From positions 1 through 45,625 of the forward strand of contig QZFT01000063.1 of NCBI GenBank assembly GCA_003600225.1: a DNA stretch of 45,625 bases. Reading direction: 5' to 3'. Shown piece by piece: positions 1-9,801 of the stretch; position 1 is the stretch's first letter; the number at the start of each line of letters is the position of its first letter. The position numbers were made by a program, and so were the translations under genes. The DNA is from Pseudonocardiaceae bacterium YIM PH 21723 (lineage in GTDB: Bacteria; Actinomycetota; Actinomycetes; Mycobacteriales; Pseudonocardiaceae). The notes under the pieces are model-generated. The model did no database searches, was not told where the DNA came from, and saw nothing but the letters and a program-made list of their open reading frames with translations.

Positions 1-89
1 CCTCCTCGACCCCTTCGCCCTCCCCTGACCTCCTCGATGGCGCAGTGGCGTGCTCCATCACCGACCCCGACTGCGAGGCATGCCAGTAA
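1..89 (+). CDS. nrdA: Class I ribonucleotide reductase large (alpha) subunit, C-terminal fragment
   Basis: Only the last 28 codons are inside the window (frame from base 3, TAA at 87-89). The tail ends in [13 protein letters not shown] CxxC-type cysteine pair at the extreme C-terminus is the known redox shuttle that re-reduces the active-site disulfide of class I RNR alpha subunits after each turnover. The stop codon overlaps the ATG of the following beta-subunit gene by one base (TAATG), so the two genes are translationally coupled. The identification rests on this tail and on the neighbour; the catalytic domain lies outside the window. Confidence 0.8.
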   Translation, partial: SSTPSPSPDLLDGAVACSITDPDCEACQ

Positions 90-1156
90 TGACCGTCACG
101 ACTGCCACCACCGGACTGGGCGAGATCGAGCGCGGCGGCGCTCGCGTCAGCGTCGACGACAAGGCGATGATCAACTGCCGTGCCGACGTCAACCAGATCC
201 TGCCGCTCAAGTACCACTGGGCTTGGGAGAAATACCTGGCCGGCTGCAACAACCACTGGATGCCCACCGAGGTGTCCATGCAGGCGGACATCGCGCTGTG
301 GAAGTCGCCGGACGGCCTGACCGCCGACGAGCGCCACATGCTCAAGCGAAACCTGGGTTTCTTCGCCACCTCCGAATCATTGGTCGCCAACAACATCGTG
401 CTCGCGGTGTACCGGCAGCTGACCAATCCGGAGTGCCGCCAGTACCTGCTGCGCCAGGCCTTCGAGGAGGCCGTGCACACGCACACGTTCACCTACATCT
501 GCGAGTCCCTCGGCCTCGAGGAAGGCGAGCTGTTCAACGCCTACCGCGAGGTCCCGTCGATCACCGAGAAGGCTGCCTGGGCGCTGCAGTACACCCAGCA
601 CCTGGAGGACCCGAATTTCCAGACCGGAACTCCGGAGGCCGACCAGGACTTCCTGCGTGACCTGATCGCGTTCTACGTGGTCTTCGAGGGCATGTGGTTC
701 TACACCGGCTTCGCGCAGATCCTTTCGCTCGGCCGTCGCAACAAGATGGTCGGTATCGCCGAGCAGTACCAGTACATCCTGCGCGACGAGTCCATCCACC
801 TGAACTTCGGCGTGGACGTGATCAACCAGATCAAGATCGAGAACCCGCACCTGTGGTCGGCCGCGTTCCAGGAGGAGGTCCGCCAGATGCTGACCGAGGC
901 CTGCGAACTGGAGGTCGCCTACGGCCGGGACACGATGCCCAACGGCATCCTTGGCCTGAACGCGCAGCTGTGCGAGCAGTACATGCACTTCATCACCAAC
1001 CGCCGCTGCGCCCAGCTGGGCCTGGCCCCGGTGTTCGCCGAGGTCGACAACCCGTTCCCGTGGATGTCGGAGCTGATGGACCTGAAGAAGGAGAAGAACT
1101 TCTTCGAGACCCGGGTCATCGAGTACCAGAACGGCGGAGCCCTCGCCTGGGACTAA
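89..1156 (+). CDS. nrdB: Ribonucleoside-diphosphate reductase beta subunit, class Ic-like (Phe at radical-Tyr site)
   Basis: 355-aa ferritin-like R2 subunit that would generate the oxidant for ribonucleotide reduction by the alpha subunit encoded just upstream. Visible metal ligands are E96, E127, H130, E200, E234 and H237. The residue at the normal tyrosyl-radical position, four after H130, is F134, and the first ligand is Glu instead of the usual Asp. From memory of the Chlamydia trachomatis R2 numbering (E89, E120, H123, F127, E193, E227, H230) the spacing is identical, which points to a Mn/Fe class Ic cofactor. The ATG at 89 is chosen because GAGG at 75-78 sits 10 bases upstream and because it overlaps the nrdA stop; in-frame starts at 80 and 50 lack a suitable ribosome site. 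Confidence 0.93.
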   Translation: MTVTTATTGLGEIERGGARVSVDDKAMINCRADVNQILPLKYHWAWEKYLAGCNNHWMPTEVSMQADIALWKSPDGLTADERHMLKRNLGFFATSESLVANNIVLAVYRQLTNPECRQYLLRQAFEEAVHTHTFTYICESLGLEEGELFNAYREVPSITEKAAWALQYTQHLEDPNFQTGTPEADQDFLRDLIAFYVVFEGMWFYTGFAQILSLGRRNKMVGIAEQYQYILRDESIHLNFGVDVINQIKIENPHLWSAAFQEEVRQMLTEACELEVAYGRDTMPNGILGLNAQLCEQYMHFITNRRCAQLGLAPVFAEVDNPFPWMSELMDLKKEKNFFETRVIEYQNGGALAWD

Positions 1157-1165
1157 TTCCCTGAC

Positions 1166-1195
1166 GGAGGGTGGTCACCACGGTGGCCACCCTCC
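1166..1195. terminator. Hairpin terminator between nrdB and the sigma-factor operon
   Basis: GGAGGGTGG at 1166-1174 pairs with CCACCCTCC at 1187-1195, and an inner CACC/GGTG pairing continues the stem. It lies between two convergent genes and has no clear T tract. The same outer arms recur at 4027-4052. Confidence 0.7.
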
Positions 1196-1199
1196 ACTT

Positions 1200-1751
1200 T
1201 CACGCGCAGCCCTCCTGTTTGTGTTTGTCCGCCTGGCACAGTGCCGCGTTGTTCCGCCGCTGGATGTCGAACTCCGTGAGCTTTCGCTCGATGGGTGCGA
1301 TCAGCGCGCTGTAGTCGCCGGCCGGTTTCGTCCCCACATCCAAGGTGGATATTCCGTGGAGGATGCGATCCAGTTGCTCCAGAAGGATTTCGGTGTCTTC
1401 CTGATCTTCGCGCCACTGAACGTCGAGGAACGTCAGGTAGCTACGTACCGTGGCCAGCTGGCGCCCCGATCGCTCCGTGGACCACTGGGCCATTTCGTTC
1501 AGCGCTGACCCGATGAGTCGAACCTCATTCGGTGACCGATGTTTCTGCGCTGCGGCCCAGAGAGACTTCAGCTGATCCACCACAGCGGCGGTCAACGCCG
1601 TTTCATCGGTATCTCCCACCGGCTGCAACATCCAGTTGGCCAAACGCTGGAATCCTTCGGCCATGTCGAAAGGAGCCGAGTTCCGATGCCGATGCCGCTC
1701 GACCTGAAGATAGAGCTCCGACATGGTCAGGGTCGGCTTAGGCGTGTTCAT
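1200..1751 (-). CDS. Hypothetical protein encoded behind a sigma factor
   Basis: 183-aa predicted soluble, mostly helical protein of unknown family. No signal peptide, membrane segment or zinc-type anti-sigma motif (HxxxCxxC) is visible. Its ATG (1751-1749) overlaps the TGA of the sigma-factor gene (ATGA), so it is translationally coupled to that gene. Such placement would suit a regulatory partner of the sigma factor, for example an atypical anti-sigma factor, but this is inference from position only. The C-terminus is Cys- and Lys-rich (LCQADKHKQEGCA). Confidence 0.75.
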   Translation of the reverse strand: MNTPKPTLTMSELYLQVERHRHRNSAPFDMAEGFQRLANWMLQPVGDTDETALTAAVVDQLKSLWAAAQKHRSPNEVRLIGSALNEMAQWSTERSGRQLATVRSYLTFLDVQWREDQEDTEILLEQLDRILHGISTLDVGTKPAGDYSALIAPIERKLTEFDIQRRNNAALCQADKHKQEGCA

Positions 1752-2320
1752 GAGACCTCCTGTGCCGTCGCCTGACCATCCGAGTCATCAACCAGGTTGA
1801 ACTGGTCACCAACGATCGCGTTCAACTCATCCCTGGCACGCTTCCGGTGGCCACGTACCGTGGACTGGGCAATTCCCAGCCGAGCGGCGATGGCCGCCGT
1901 CGATAGACCAAGCTCAAAACTAAGCCTCGCGACCTCTCCCCTGGGAGGCGGCATCTGGGCCATGACCTCCCAGCACTGCTGGGCGTGAAGGGCATTCAGC
2001 ACCGTGGTGTCGGTTTCCCGTCCCGCCCTCATGATCGGCACACTTTCAAGACCGACGGTGGTTCGGGCGTCGCGACGAAGTTTCGTCCTCGCCTTGTTGC
2101 GCAAAATCCCAAATAAGTATTTGCGGCGATCCACAGGCCCCAGATCCTGCAGGGCGTCCCATTTCAGTGCCGCGCCCTCGAATGTCTCCTGGACCAGGTC
2201 GTCCCGCGCTTGGGCGTCTCCATTCATGAGTTTCATGGCATTCGCAGCCAGGTCTTCCGCATGTTCGACGTAAAGCTGGGTGATCTGCTGACGGACGTAC
2301 TCAGGAATTCTGCGCGGCAT
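1748..2320 (-). CDS. RNA polymerase sigma factor, sigma-70 family, ECF-like
   Basis: 190-aa alternative sigma factor. A region-2 core is visible at about residues 20-85 (ARDDLVQETFEGAALKW, then YLFGILRNKARTKLRR). A region-4 helix-turn-helix is at about 118-168 (LGLSTAAIAARLGIAQSTVRGHRKR). The start is the ATG at 2320: GGGAGGG precedes it by four bases, while the upstream in-frame TTG at 2332 would place that ribosome site inside the gene. The downstream hypothetical gene overlaps the stop by 4 bp. The target promoters are not evident from the window. Family assignment is firm, subgroup is not. Confidence 0.88.
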   Translation of the reverse strand: MPRRIPEYVRQQITQLYVEHAEDLAANAMKLMNGDAQARDDLVQETFEGAALKWDALQDLGPVDRRKYLFGILRNKARTKLRRDARTTVGLESVPIMRAGRETDTTVLNALHAQQCWEVMAQMPPPRGEVARLSFELGLSTAAIAARLGIAQSTVRGHRKRARDELNAIVGDQFNLVDDSDGQATAQEVS

Positions 2321-2573
2321 GATCCCTCCCAACCTCCACCCACACGGCGGGCAAATTGGAGGTTGAGGTCATCCGCACCTGAGTACCGACAGGCGCCGTT
2401 GCCACCAATCCCAGCAGCGTTCGCCTGCGCTGCTGCTCGATCCACACGCAGAGAACAGCCGCGAGCACCTGCATGCCGAGAAGCAGGCATGCAGCCAGCC
2501 ACGACCATAGGCCGAGCCCGGCGGAGAGCGGGAAGCTCAGCCAGGTCCAGCGCATCGTTGAGGAAACTGTCAC
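2301..2573 (-). CDS. Small putative membrane protein upstream of the sigma factor
   Basis: 90-aa reading frame with a hydrophobic stretch at about residues 8-45 (LSAGLGLWSWLAACLLLGM and VLAAVLCVWI) followed by a basic segment EQQRRRT, compatible with one or two membrane helices. It overlaps the start of the sigma-factor gene by 20 bases, so both could be one operon. No good ribosome site precedes the GTG at 2573 or the ATG at 2555, which lowers confidence. Function unknown. Confidence 0.4.
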   Translation of the reverse strand: MTVSSTMRWTWLSFPLSAGLGLWSWLAACLLLGMQVLAAVLCVWIEQQRRRTLLGLVATAPVGTQVRMTSTSNLPAVWVEVGRDHAAQNS

Positions 2574-2587
2574 AACCCAACATCTGT

Positions 2588-2607
2588 CCAGCGGACATAT
2601 CCGTTGG
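2588..2607. promoter_or_regulatory. Imperfect palindrome upstream of the sigma-factor cluster
   Basis: CCA-CGGA, centre CATA, TCCG-TGG form a symmetric 20-bp site just upstream of the small membrane ORF. It could be an operator. Weak evidence. Confidence 0.25.
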
Positions 2608-2674
2608 CCCGGTCGCCCCTAAACACTCAAAGGAGTGATCGTCAGTCGTAGTACCGACACCATCGGCCGATACC

Positions 2675-3079
2675 TCACGGCAAACCCGCCAACCCGGGCC
2701 AGCCCACTCCACGGACGACGATGTCGTCGAGCCGCCGTTCCAGCACGGTGTCCACCGGCCACCGGGAGTAGGCCACCAGCCACAGCAGGCTGTCGCCGAT
2801 CAACTCGGGACACTCCAGCCAGCCGTGCTCCTCGAAGGCGCCGCGGATGGCCGCGACGTACTCATCTCGAGTGAGCGACACCTCCGCGACCCGCACCGTT
2901 GTCGTCGCCGCCCAGGACGCCAGCCCGGTGAACACCCGGCCGCAGGCGCAAGGCCGGTCCGGATCGAGCTCACCGTCCTCGCACATCGCCGGGATCCAGG
3001 CGAGTTCCCCCTCAGCGCAGCCACCGAAGTCATTGCGTCGGTATCCCTGCGTACGCGAGGTCGCCACCAACACTTTCAT
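2675..3079 (-). CDS. DUF7715-like small protein, copy 1
   Basis: 134-aa predicted cytosolic protein of unknown function, paralogous to the gene at 4094-4492. Shared features are an MKVLVAT start, a QTQG-type segment, a Cys-x-x-GEL stretch, a CxCGR element (CACGR here, CGCGR in the paralogue), a TTT strand, a GW motif and a WPV-TV-ERRLD C-terminal block. I recall this pattern as the actinobacterial DUF7715 family, but I could not confirm the name. The ATG at 3079 is chosen because GAGGA lies five bases upstream and because both paralogues then begin identically. The hydrophobic extension upstream of it is not needed. Confidence 0.8.
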   Translation of the reverse strand: MKVLVATSRTQGYRRNDFGGCAEGELAWIPAMCEDGELDPDRPCACGRVFTGLASWAATTTVRVAEVSLTRDEYVAAIRGAFEEHGWLECPELIGDSLLWLVAYSRWPVDTVLERRLDDIVVRGVGWPGLAGLP

Positions 3080-3237
3080 ATAGTTCCTCGATTCACTCCA
3101 ACACGGTGGAAAAATTGAAAACAAAACGGCATATCCCCAACCAAGGACTACCGGCAATACACCATTAAGAAAGTTATTCACGGAGTCATTCCAAGTGCCC
3201 ATTGAGCACGCCCACACAGTGATTTAACCTTGGGGCC

Positions 3238-3256
3238 TCGCGAGCGGAGCTCGCGA
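3238..3256. repeat. Perfect 8-bp inverted repeat upstream of the RTX gene
   Basis: TCGCGAGC and GCTCGCGA are separated by GGA. It lies between the divergent DUF7715-like gene and the RTX gene in a 293-bp gap (3080-3372) whose left part is unusually A-rich. It could act as an operator or a structured leader. Confidence 0.4.
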
Positions 3257-3372
3257 TCTGCAGACACCATCGCCGCACCTTGACGCAGCTCAGCAGGCCC
3301 AGCCCTCACACGGCCCGCTCGCCAGGAGAAGCACGACGATCGGTGAATCAATCCTTAGCCGAAGGAATAGCA

Positions 3373-4017
3373 ATGACATTCGCACGAGTATTGGGCGCGC
3401 TTGTTCTCAGCACCATTTTCCTCACCCCGACGGCAAGCGCGAGTCCGCTTCCTGCCGAATGTAACGGAATGACGGCAACAATTACCGGAACGGCCGGAAA
3501 CGACACCCTGGTCGGTACGGCGGGCGCCGATGTGATCGTGGCCGGTGCCGGAGACGACGCGATCCTCGCCCTGGGCGGCAACGACACCGTCTGCACCGGC
3601 GCCGGAGACGACACCGTGGTCGGCGGAGCGGGCAACGACCGGGTCGAAGGCGGCCCGGGCAACGACGCCCTGCGTGGCGAAGCGGGCAACGACACCCTGC
3701 TGGGCGGAGCCGGAGCCGACAGCCTGATCGGCGGAGCCGGCAACGACACGCTGACCGGGGCCGCAGGCAACGACACCCTCGATGGCGAAGACGGCAATGA
3801 CACCGCGAACGGCGGAGCGGGCAACGACCTGATCGATGGCGGAGCGGGCAACGACCTGATCGATGGCGGAGCGGGCAACGACGACCTCGACGGTGGAGCG
3901 GGCAACGACACGCTGCTCGACCCCGCGGGCACGGACATCGGCGACGGCGGAGCAGGGGTCGAGGACCGCTGCCAGCGCGCCATCGAGGTGTCCACCAACT
4001 GCGAACTCGTCATCTGA
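3373..4017 (+). CDS. Secreted calcium-binding RTX (hemolysin-type) repeat protein
   Basis: 214-aa protein with a Sec signal peptide (about residues 1-25, cleavage near TASA-S) followed by about 15 nonapeptide repeats of the GGAGNDxLx type from residue ~38 to ~195 and a short Cys-containing tail (DRCQRAIEVSTNCELVI). RTX repeats fold into a calcium-bound parallel beta roll. The usual Gram-negative route is type I secretion through a C-terminal signal; here an N-terminal signal peptide is present and no transporter is adjacent. There is no enzyme domain, so a structural or calcium-responsive role is likely. GAAGGAA at 3360-3366 supports the ATG at 3373 over the upstream TTG. Confidence 0.88.
   Translation: MTFARVLGALVLSTIFLTPTASASPLPAECNGMTATITGTAGNDTLVGTAGADVIVAGAGDDAILALGGNDTVCTGAGDDTVVGGAGNDRVEGGPGNDALRGEAGNDTLLGGAGADSLIGGAGNDTLTGAAGNDTLDGEDGNDTANGGAGNDLIDGGAGNDLIDGGAGNDDLDGGAGNDTLLDPAGTDIGDGGAGVEDRCQRAIEVSTNCELVI
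3811..3882 (+). repeat. Exact 27-bp tandem repeat inside the RTX gene
   Basis: The units at 3811-3837 and 3838-3864 are identical and the first 18 bases recur at 3865-3882. Each unit encodes GGAGNDLID. Exact identity at DNA level indicates recent duplication of repeat units. Confidence 0.9.
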
Positions 4018-4026
4018 TGCCTGACC

Positions 4027-4052
4027 GGAGGGTGGCCCTGCCGCCACCCTCC
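4027..4052. terminator. Hairpin terminator after the RTX gene
   Basis: GGAGGGTGG (4027-4035) pairs with CCACCCTCC (4044-4052) across an 8-base loop between convergent genes. The arms match those of the hairpin after nrdB. Confidence 0.7.
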
Positions 4053-4093
4053 ACCCCATGTCCGTCCCGCCCACAGCTTCGTATCCACGGCAT

Positions 4094-4492
4094 TCATCGC
4101 GAGACTCCGTCCACCGGCACGGCTCCACGCACTCGCACCTCGTCCAACCGCCGTTCGACGACGGTGCCCACCGGCCATCGCGCGGCCAGTTCCAGCAGGT
4201 CATCACAGACCTCGTCGGCCAGGCTGTCGGGCCAGCCCTGCCGCTGGAAGCTGTCCTGCACCGCGCGGATGTAGCTGTCCCGGCTGAAATCACGATCGAC
4301 CACCCAGGCCGTGGTCGTGCTCCGACGGGACGTCAGCCCACCGAATGCCCGGCCGCAGCCACAGCCTCCATCTGGATTTCGAGCGTCCTTGGAACAGACC
4401 AGGCCGATCCAGACCAGTTCCCCTTCCACGCAGGTGTTGAAGTCATTGGGTCGTTTGCCCTGCGTCTGTCCGGTCGCTACCAGTACCTTCAT
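4094..4492 (-). CDS. DUF7715-like small protein, copy 2
   Basis: 132-aa paralogue of the gene at 2675-3079, with the same MKVLVAT start, CxCGR element and WPV-TVVERRLD-VRG C-terminal block. GGAGGAA lies about five bases before the ATG at 4492, which also aligns the two copies; an upstream in-frame start (MREGLEEP) is less likely. The two copies flank the RTX gene on the opposite strand, suggesting a local duplication around it. Function unknown. Confidence 0.8.
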   Translation of the reverse strand: MKVLVATGQTQGKRPNDFNTCVEGELVWIGLVCSKDARNPDGGCGCGRAFGGLTSRRSTTTAWVVDRDFSRDSYIRAVQDSFQRQGWPDSLADEVCDDLLELAARWPVGTVVERRLDEVRVRGAVPVDGVSR

Positions 4493-4713
4493 CGGTTCCT
4501 CCAAGCCTTCGCGCATCGCCGTCGCCGACCATTGGAGCGGTGAAACGAGCGCCGCAGGACCACTTGACCGGCACCTGTGGATATGTGGATGGCCGTTCGA
4601 CGAATGTCGTGTTCGGTGGTAAAAGGCATCCCCCAGGCGAACTAGTCATTGCCGGGTCAACATCACTCCGCAGAACGACGCGTTGATCTTCACTCGTCCA
4701 TAGGGTGGCGATC

Positions 4714-6618
<1,905 letters not shown>

Positions 6619-7053
6619 CTAGCGCCTGGCTCGCACTACCTCGGCCACTCGAGCTGCGGCCACATGTGGATCTTCGTGCTCCCAGAACCGCAATGGCTCC
6701 CATCCTGCGGCGCGTAAAGCCTCATCGGTCTCTCGATCACGAGCACGATTACGGGTCACCTTGTCGGCCCAGAAGCTTGCGTTCGTCTTGGCCGATGTGT
6801 GGTGTTCTGGGCATCCGTGCCAGAAACATCCGTCTATGAATACTGCGACCTTAGGTCCAGCGAACACCATGTCTGCAGTGCGACGGAAAGCGGAGAGCGG
6901 CCGCGCCGACACCCGGTAACGAAGCCCCAGGGCATGGACGGCCCGACGAACCGCCAGCTCAGGCTTGGTGTCCCGGCCCTTGTTGGACTGCATGCTCTTC
7001 CGGACGCCCTCGCTGGCAGCACCGATCGGCCGCTGCACATGCACGGCAGCCAC
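6619..7053 (-). CDS. vsr: Very short patch repair (Vsr) endonuclease
   Basis: 144-aa Vsr-type nickase. Family members cut next to T:G mismatches created by deamination of 5-methylcytosine, and they accompany C5-methyltransferases or act as restriction nucleases in associated clusters. Visible motifs: GRDTKPELAVRRAVHALGLRYR, TADMVFAGPKVAVFIDGCF with the catalytic Asp, FIDGCFWHGCPEHH with zinc/active-site Cys and His residues, and a FWEHED C-terminal strand. All expected active-site residues appear intact. GTG at 7053 is the longest start; the exact N-terminus is uncertain. It is the left edge of the methyltransferase/ATPase island and points away from it. Confidence 0.93.
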   Translation of the reverse strand: MAAVHVQRPIGAASEGVRKSMQSNKGRDTKPELAVRRAVHALGLRYRVSARPLSAFRRTADMVFAGPKVAVFIDGCFWHGCPEHHTSAKTNASFWADKVTRNRARDRETDEALRAAGWEPLRFWEHEDPHVAAARVAEVVRARR

Positions 7054-7116
7054 CTTAGCGGGAAACTCCCTTCACTCTGGCGCGAGCTGCGCAAGATGTC
7101 TGGCGACTGTGGAGCG

Positions 7117-7428
7117 TCACTTGTCCTGAGCAGGCCCTGACCCGCCTTCAGGATCACGCTCCGATAGCGGCGTACCTCTACCGAAAAACGGCAGATTGCC
7201 GTTCCAACCACGGCGTCGCCAGTCGCTCATCGCGCGGATGATCCTGGCACGGTCAGCGGGCTTGGCCCCTCGCAACGATTGAACCAGCGCGAGGTACTGA
7301 AACAGCTCGTACACCATCGCCGACACAACGGCGGACAGCAAAGCGCCGACAAGCACATACACACTGCTCATGCCGCCCGCAAACCCAAGGCCGCCGAAGA
7401 TCGCAGATATCGATAAGTGACGAGTCAT
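7117..7428 (-). CDS. Small putative membrane protein in the island
   Basis: 103-aa frame with one long or two short hydrophobic segments near the N-terminus (ISAIFGGLGFAGGMSSVYVL and VGALLSAVVSAMVYELFQYL), then a basic cytosolic tail (RARIIRAMSDWRRRGW). It sits 63 bp upstream of vsr on the same strand. GGTGG is about 12 bases before the ATG at 7428; an in-frame TTG at 7437 is closer to it. No family recognised. Small membrane proteins are often part of defence islands, but there is no direct evidence of a role here. Confidence 0.5.
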   Translation of the reverse strand: MTRHLSISAIFGGLGFAGGMSSVYVLVGALLSAVVSAMVYELFQYLALVQSLRGAKPADRARIIRAMSDWRRRGWNGNLPFFGRGTPLSERDPEGGSGPAQDK

Positions 7429-7563
7429 AACGATCAAGCCACCGAACGATCCGAGTCACGGACGTGCATCACGAAACATGCTCCAGTTGATCGAGCGCAC
7501 CAGCAAGCTTGGTGCGGCCATACGGACCCCATCGCGCTCGAACACCCGGAGCGGCGGACCGGG

Positions 7564-7612
7564 GTAGCAAACATTGATTGACACGGAAGTCATGTCAACG
7601 AATGTTTGCTAC
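7564..7612. promoter_or_regulatory. 49-bp inverted repeat, probable operator/promoter of the HTH-GHKL operon
   Basis: GTAGCAAACATT (7564-7575) and AATGTTTGCTAC (7601-7612) are perfect reverse complements. Inside them TTGACA (7578-7583) and TGTCAA (7593-7598) also pair, giving 18 of 20 matched bases per arm around a 9-base centre. A further GTCAATCA at 7628-7635 is the reverse complement of TGATTGAC at 7575-7582. TTGACA could be a -35 box, with AATGTT 17 bases downstream as a weak -10. The site is 72 bp before the start of a gene that encodes an N-terminal HTH, so autoregulation is a natural hypothesis. Confidence 0.75.
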
Positions 7613-7668
7613 TCTGCACACCGTACAGTCAATCAGTGCGACGGGGACATACACCCCCGGAGTACCGC

Positions 7669-7675
7669 AAGGAGG
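7669..7675 (+). promoter_or_regulatory. Ribosome binding site fixing the HTH-GHKL start
   Basis: AAGGAGG lies eight bases before GTG 7684. It excludes the in-frame start at 7606, which would put the operator palindrome inside the gene. Confidence 0.85.
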
Positions 7676-7683
7676 CAGGACAA

Positions 7684-9801
7684 GTGCAGCACGCCGAAGA
7701 CTTCGGCCCCTGGCTTAGTCGCCAGCTACGCCGCAACGGCATGTCCCAGGCCGAGCTGGCCGACAAGCTGGGGCTTACGCGCGCTGCGGTCTCCGCATGG
7801 GTCAACGGCCGCGCTGTCCCGCGCGACGAGACCCAACGCCAGATAGCCTCCGTCCTCAAGACAGATCCGGCGTCGATCTTCAATCGAGAAGAACTCGTCA
7901 CCGAGCTCCCCCGCAAATGGCACTTTCGGCCAGCGCACCGTGACGGGGGCCGCGAATACGGCAACGCTGCGGGTTTCGCCTTCGAAGCCGATCTGACGTC
8001 ATTGATCAGGGAAGCGACCCAGAACTCGCTCGACGAACTACTCATCCCGGAGAAGCCCGTTCGTGTGCGATACACGCTCACCGAGCTCACCGGGAGTCAT
8101 CGCGACGCTTTTCTCGCTGCACTGCAGTGGCAGGAGCTAAAAGCTCACTACAAAGCAGCGGCGACGGATGCACAAAAGGTAGGGCGGAGCCTACGAGCCG
8201 CACTGAGGGATCTCGATTCAGGTAAGTCGCTAATCCTGTTGAAGGCAGAAGACTTCAACGCAACCGGTCTGACGGGACCCGAATACGGCGACGGCAAGTT
8301 CGCTGCAGTCGTTCGCCGGCAACTCGACAGCAGCAAGAAGGGAAATGACCGGGCCGGTGGTTCTTATGGCCTGGGCAAGGCCACACTATGGGCCGCCAGT
8401 AAGTTCAACCTGGTCTTGATCAATTCGACCTTGTCCAAACCGGAAGAAGGTCGGACCCGGCAACGTGTGATTGGCAGACTAGATCTTCCCTGGCATCAGG
8501 TGCAGGGCGAGGAATACGCCGGGCCAGCATGGTTCGGCGAATCCGACACCGATCCAGAGTACCAAGGCGTTTCACGCTCCTGGTGGGCCAACGACAAGAC
8601 CGTCAAGGACCTCCACCTCCACCGCGAGTCAGACGAACCAGGTACATCATTTCTCATTGTCGGCGCCCATTACTCCTCTGGTAACGGCAAGAACTCACAA
8701 CAGCTGCTGCCGGGCATGCACCAAAAACTCGTCAGCGCCCTTGCCGACGATTTCTGGCCAGCAATGACGGGGAGTCGCGATGCCATGCCGCTCCTGGAAG
8801 CCAGCGTCATTACCAAACGTAATGACACGGTCGTCATCGAGGAAGAACGCGTAGACCCACGCACCCTCCATCCCGCCGCTTGCCGCGCGTTTCAGGCCTA
8901 CCTGAACCGAGAGACGGTAGCCATACCGACCTCCACCGAGCAGGTAGCTCAAGTAGAGGTTGATCTCTCTGTTCCCGGCACGCGAGATGGAAAAAGTCCG
9001 TCGTGTACCCATTCCGCGGTCCTGCTGTTGACCCAAGCCACGGATAACGACGAGAAACCATCGAACCAAGTGACATACATGCGGGGAAACCGCATGGTGG
9101 TAGCTCGGCGTCCGGCCCGCAGCCTCCCCCTCGGTATAGATCCATTCCATGCTGTACTGCTGGCCGGCTACGCCGTGCTCGATCGAGACGGCAACGACCT
9201 CGACCTCGCCGAACGATTCCTCCGCGCGTCAGAGCCTCCCGAACACGATAAATGGGGCCGTACTGAGGAACTCATCTCAGTCTACGAATGGGGTGCGATC
9301 TCCCGGATCAAGAAGTTCCACGATGCCGCTGATGTAGCGATCGGACGCTTGATCGGCCGGAAAGAAGCCCGGAACACCGGAGGCCCCAAGATCGTGCAAG
9401 ACCTACTGCGCTTGAAATGGCCAGGGCCAGCCGGCTCACCCATACAGGGAAGCGTTCGCGGGCCACAAAAGGTCCCGGTAGTTCACGAGCTCGAAGCCGA
9501 GCTAGAGGATTCGGGCGCTTGGCGAGTCCAAGTCGAGGTGCGACTGCCAGAGGCCTCGTATCCCTGGTTGCTCACTCCTATTGCGAAGTTCGCCACACGA
9601 TCAAAAGGCGGCATTAGCATCGATTGGGAAACTCTCATCGCCTCGCACGGATGCCGAGTCGAAAACAACAATCTTTTCATCGAGCCTGGTGTCCGCGCAG
9701 CCATCTTTACAGGCGTCACTAATCCGTCCTCCCACCCGATTCCCAGCGAACACTCCAAACTGGTCGTAGAAGTCCCACGTTTTGGAGGGAAGACCGCGTG
9801 A
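7684..9801 (+). CDS. HTH (XRE-type) domain fused to a GHKL/HSP90-like ATPase
   Basis: 705-aa protein. Residues ~8-57 form a Cro/C1-type helix-turn-helix (MSQAELADKLGLTRAAVSAWVNG). A GHKL ATPase follows. The N-box is REATQNSLDE with E110 and N114, a G1-like D-F-N-A-T-G is near 190-195, and the G2 loop GGSYGLGKAT is at 225-234. The remaining ~450 residues are unassigned. GHKL ATPases of the MORC/MutL kind occur in restriction-modification neighbourhoods with Vsr and C5-methyltransferases (Iyer, Abhiman and Aravind, from memory), so a role as the DNA-engaging motor or sensor of a defence system is likely. The next gene overlaps by 4 bp (GTGA). Codon use is more AT-rich than in the flanks. Confidence 0.85.
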   Translation: MQHAEDFGPWLSRQLRRNGMSQAELADKLGLTRAAVSAWVNGRAVPRDETQRQIASVLKTDPASIFNREELVTELPRKWHFRPAHRDGGREYGNAAGFAFEADLTSLIREATQNSLDELLIPEKPVRVRYTLTELTGSHRDAFLAALQWQELKAHYKAAATDAQKVGRSLRAALRDLDSGKSLILLKAEDFNATGLTGPEYGDGKFAAVVRRQLDSSKKGNDRAGGSYGLGKATLWAASKFNLVLINSTLSKPEEGRTRQRVIGRLDLPWHQVQGEEYAGPAWFGESDTDPEYQGVSRSWWANDKTVKDLHLHRESDEPGTSFLIVGAHYSSGNGKNSQQLLPGMHQKLVSALADDFWPAMTGSRDAMPLLEASVITKRNDTVVIEEERVDPRTLHPAACRAFQAYLNRETVAIPTSTEQVAQVEVDLSVPGTRDGKSPSCTHSAVLLLTQATDNDEKPSNQVTYMRGNRMVVARRPARSLPLGIDPFHAVLLAGYAVLDRDGNDLDLAERFLRASEPPEHDKWGRTEELISVYEWGAISRIKKFHDAADVAIGRLIGRKEARNTGGPKIVQDLLRLKWPGPAGSPIQGSVRGPQKVPVVHELEAELEDSGAWRVQVEVRLPEASYPWLLTPIAKFATRSKGGISIDWETLIASHGCRVENNNLFIEPGVRAAIFTGVTNPSSHPIPSEHSKLVVEVPRFGGKTA

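Noticed and set aside
3480-3940. Regular short repeats suggesting a CRISPR-like or satellite array
   Set aside because: They are in-frame RTX nonapeptide codons without spacers.
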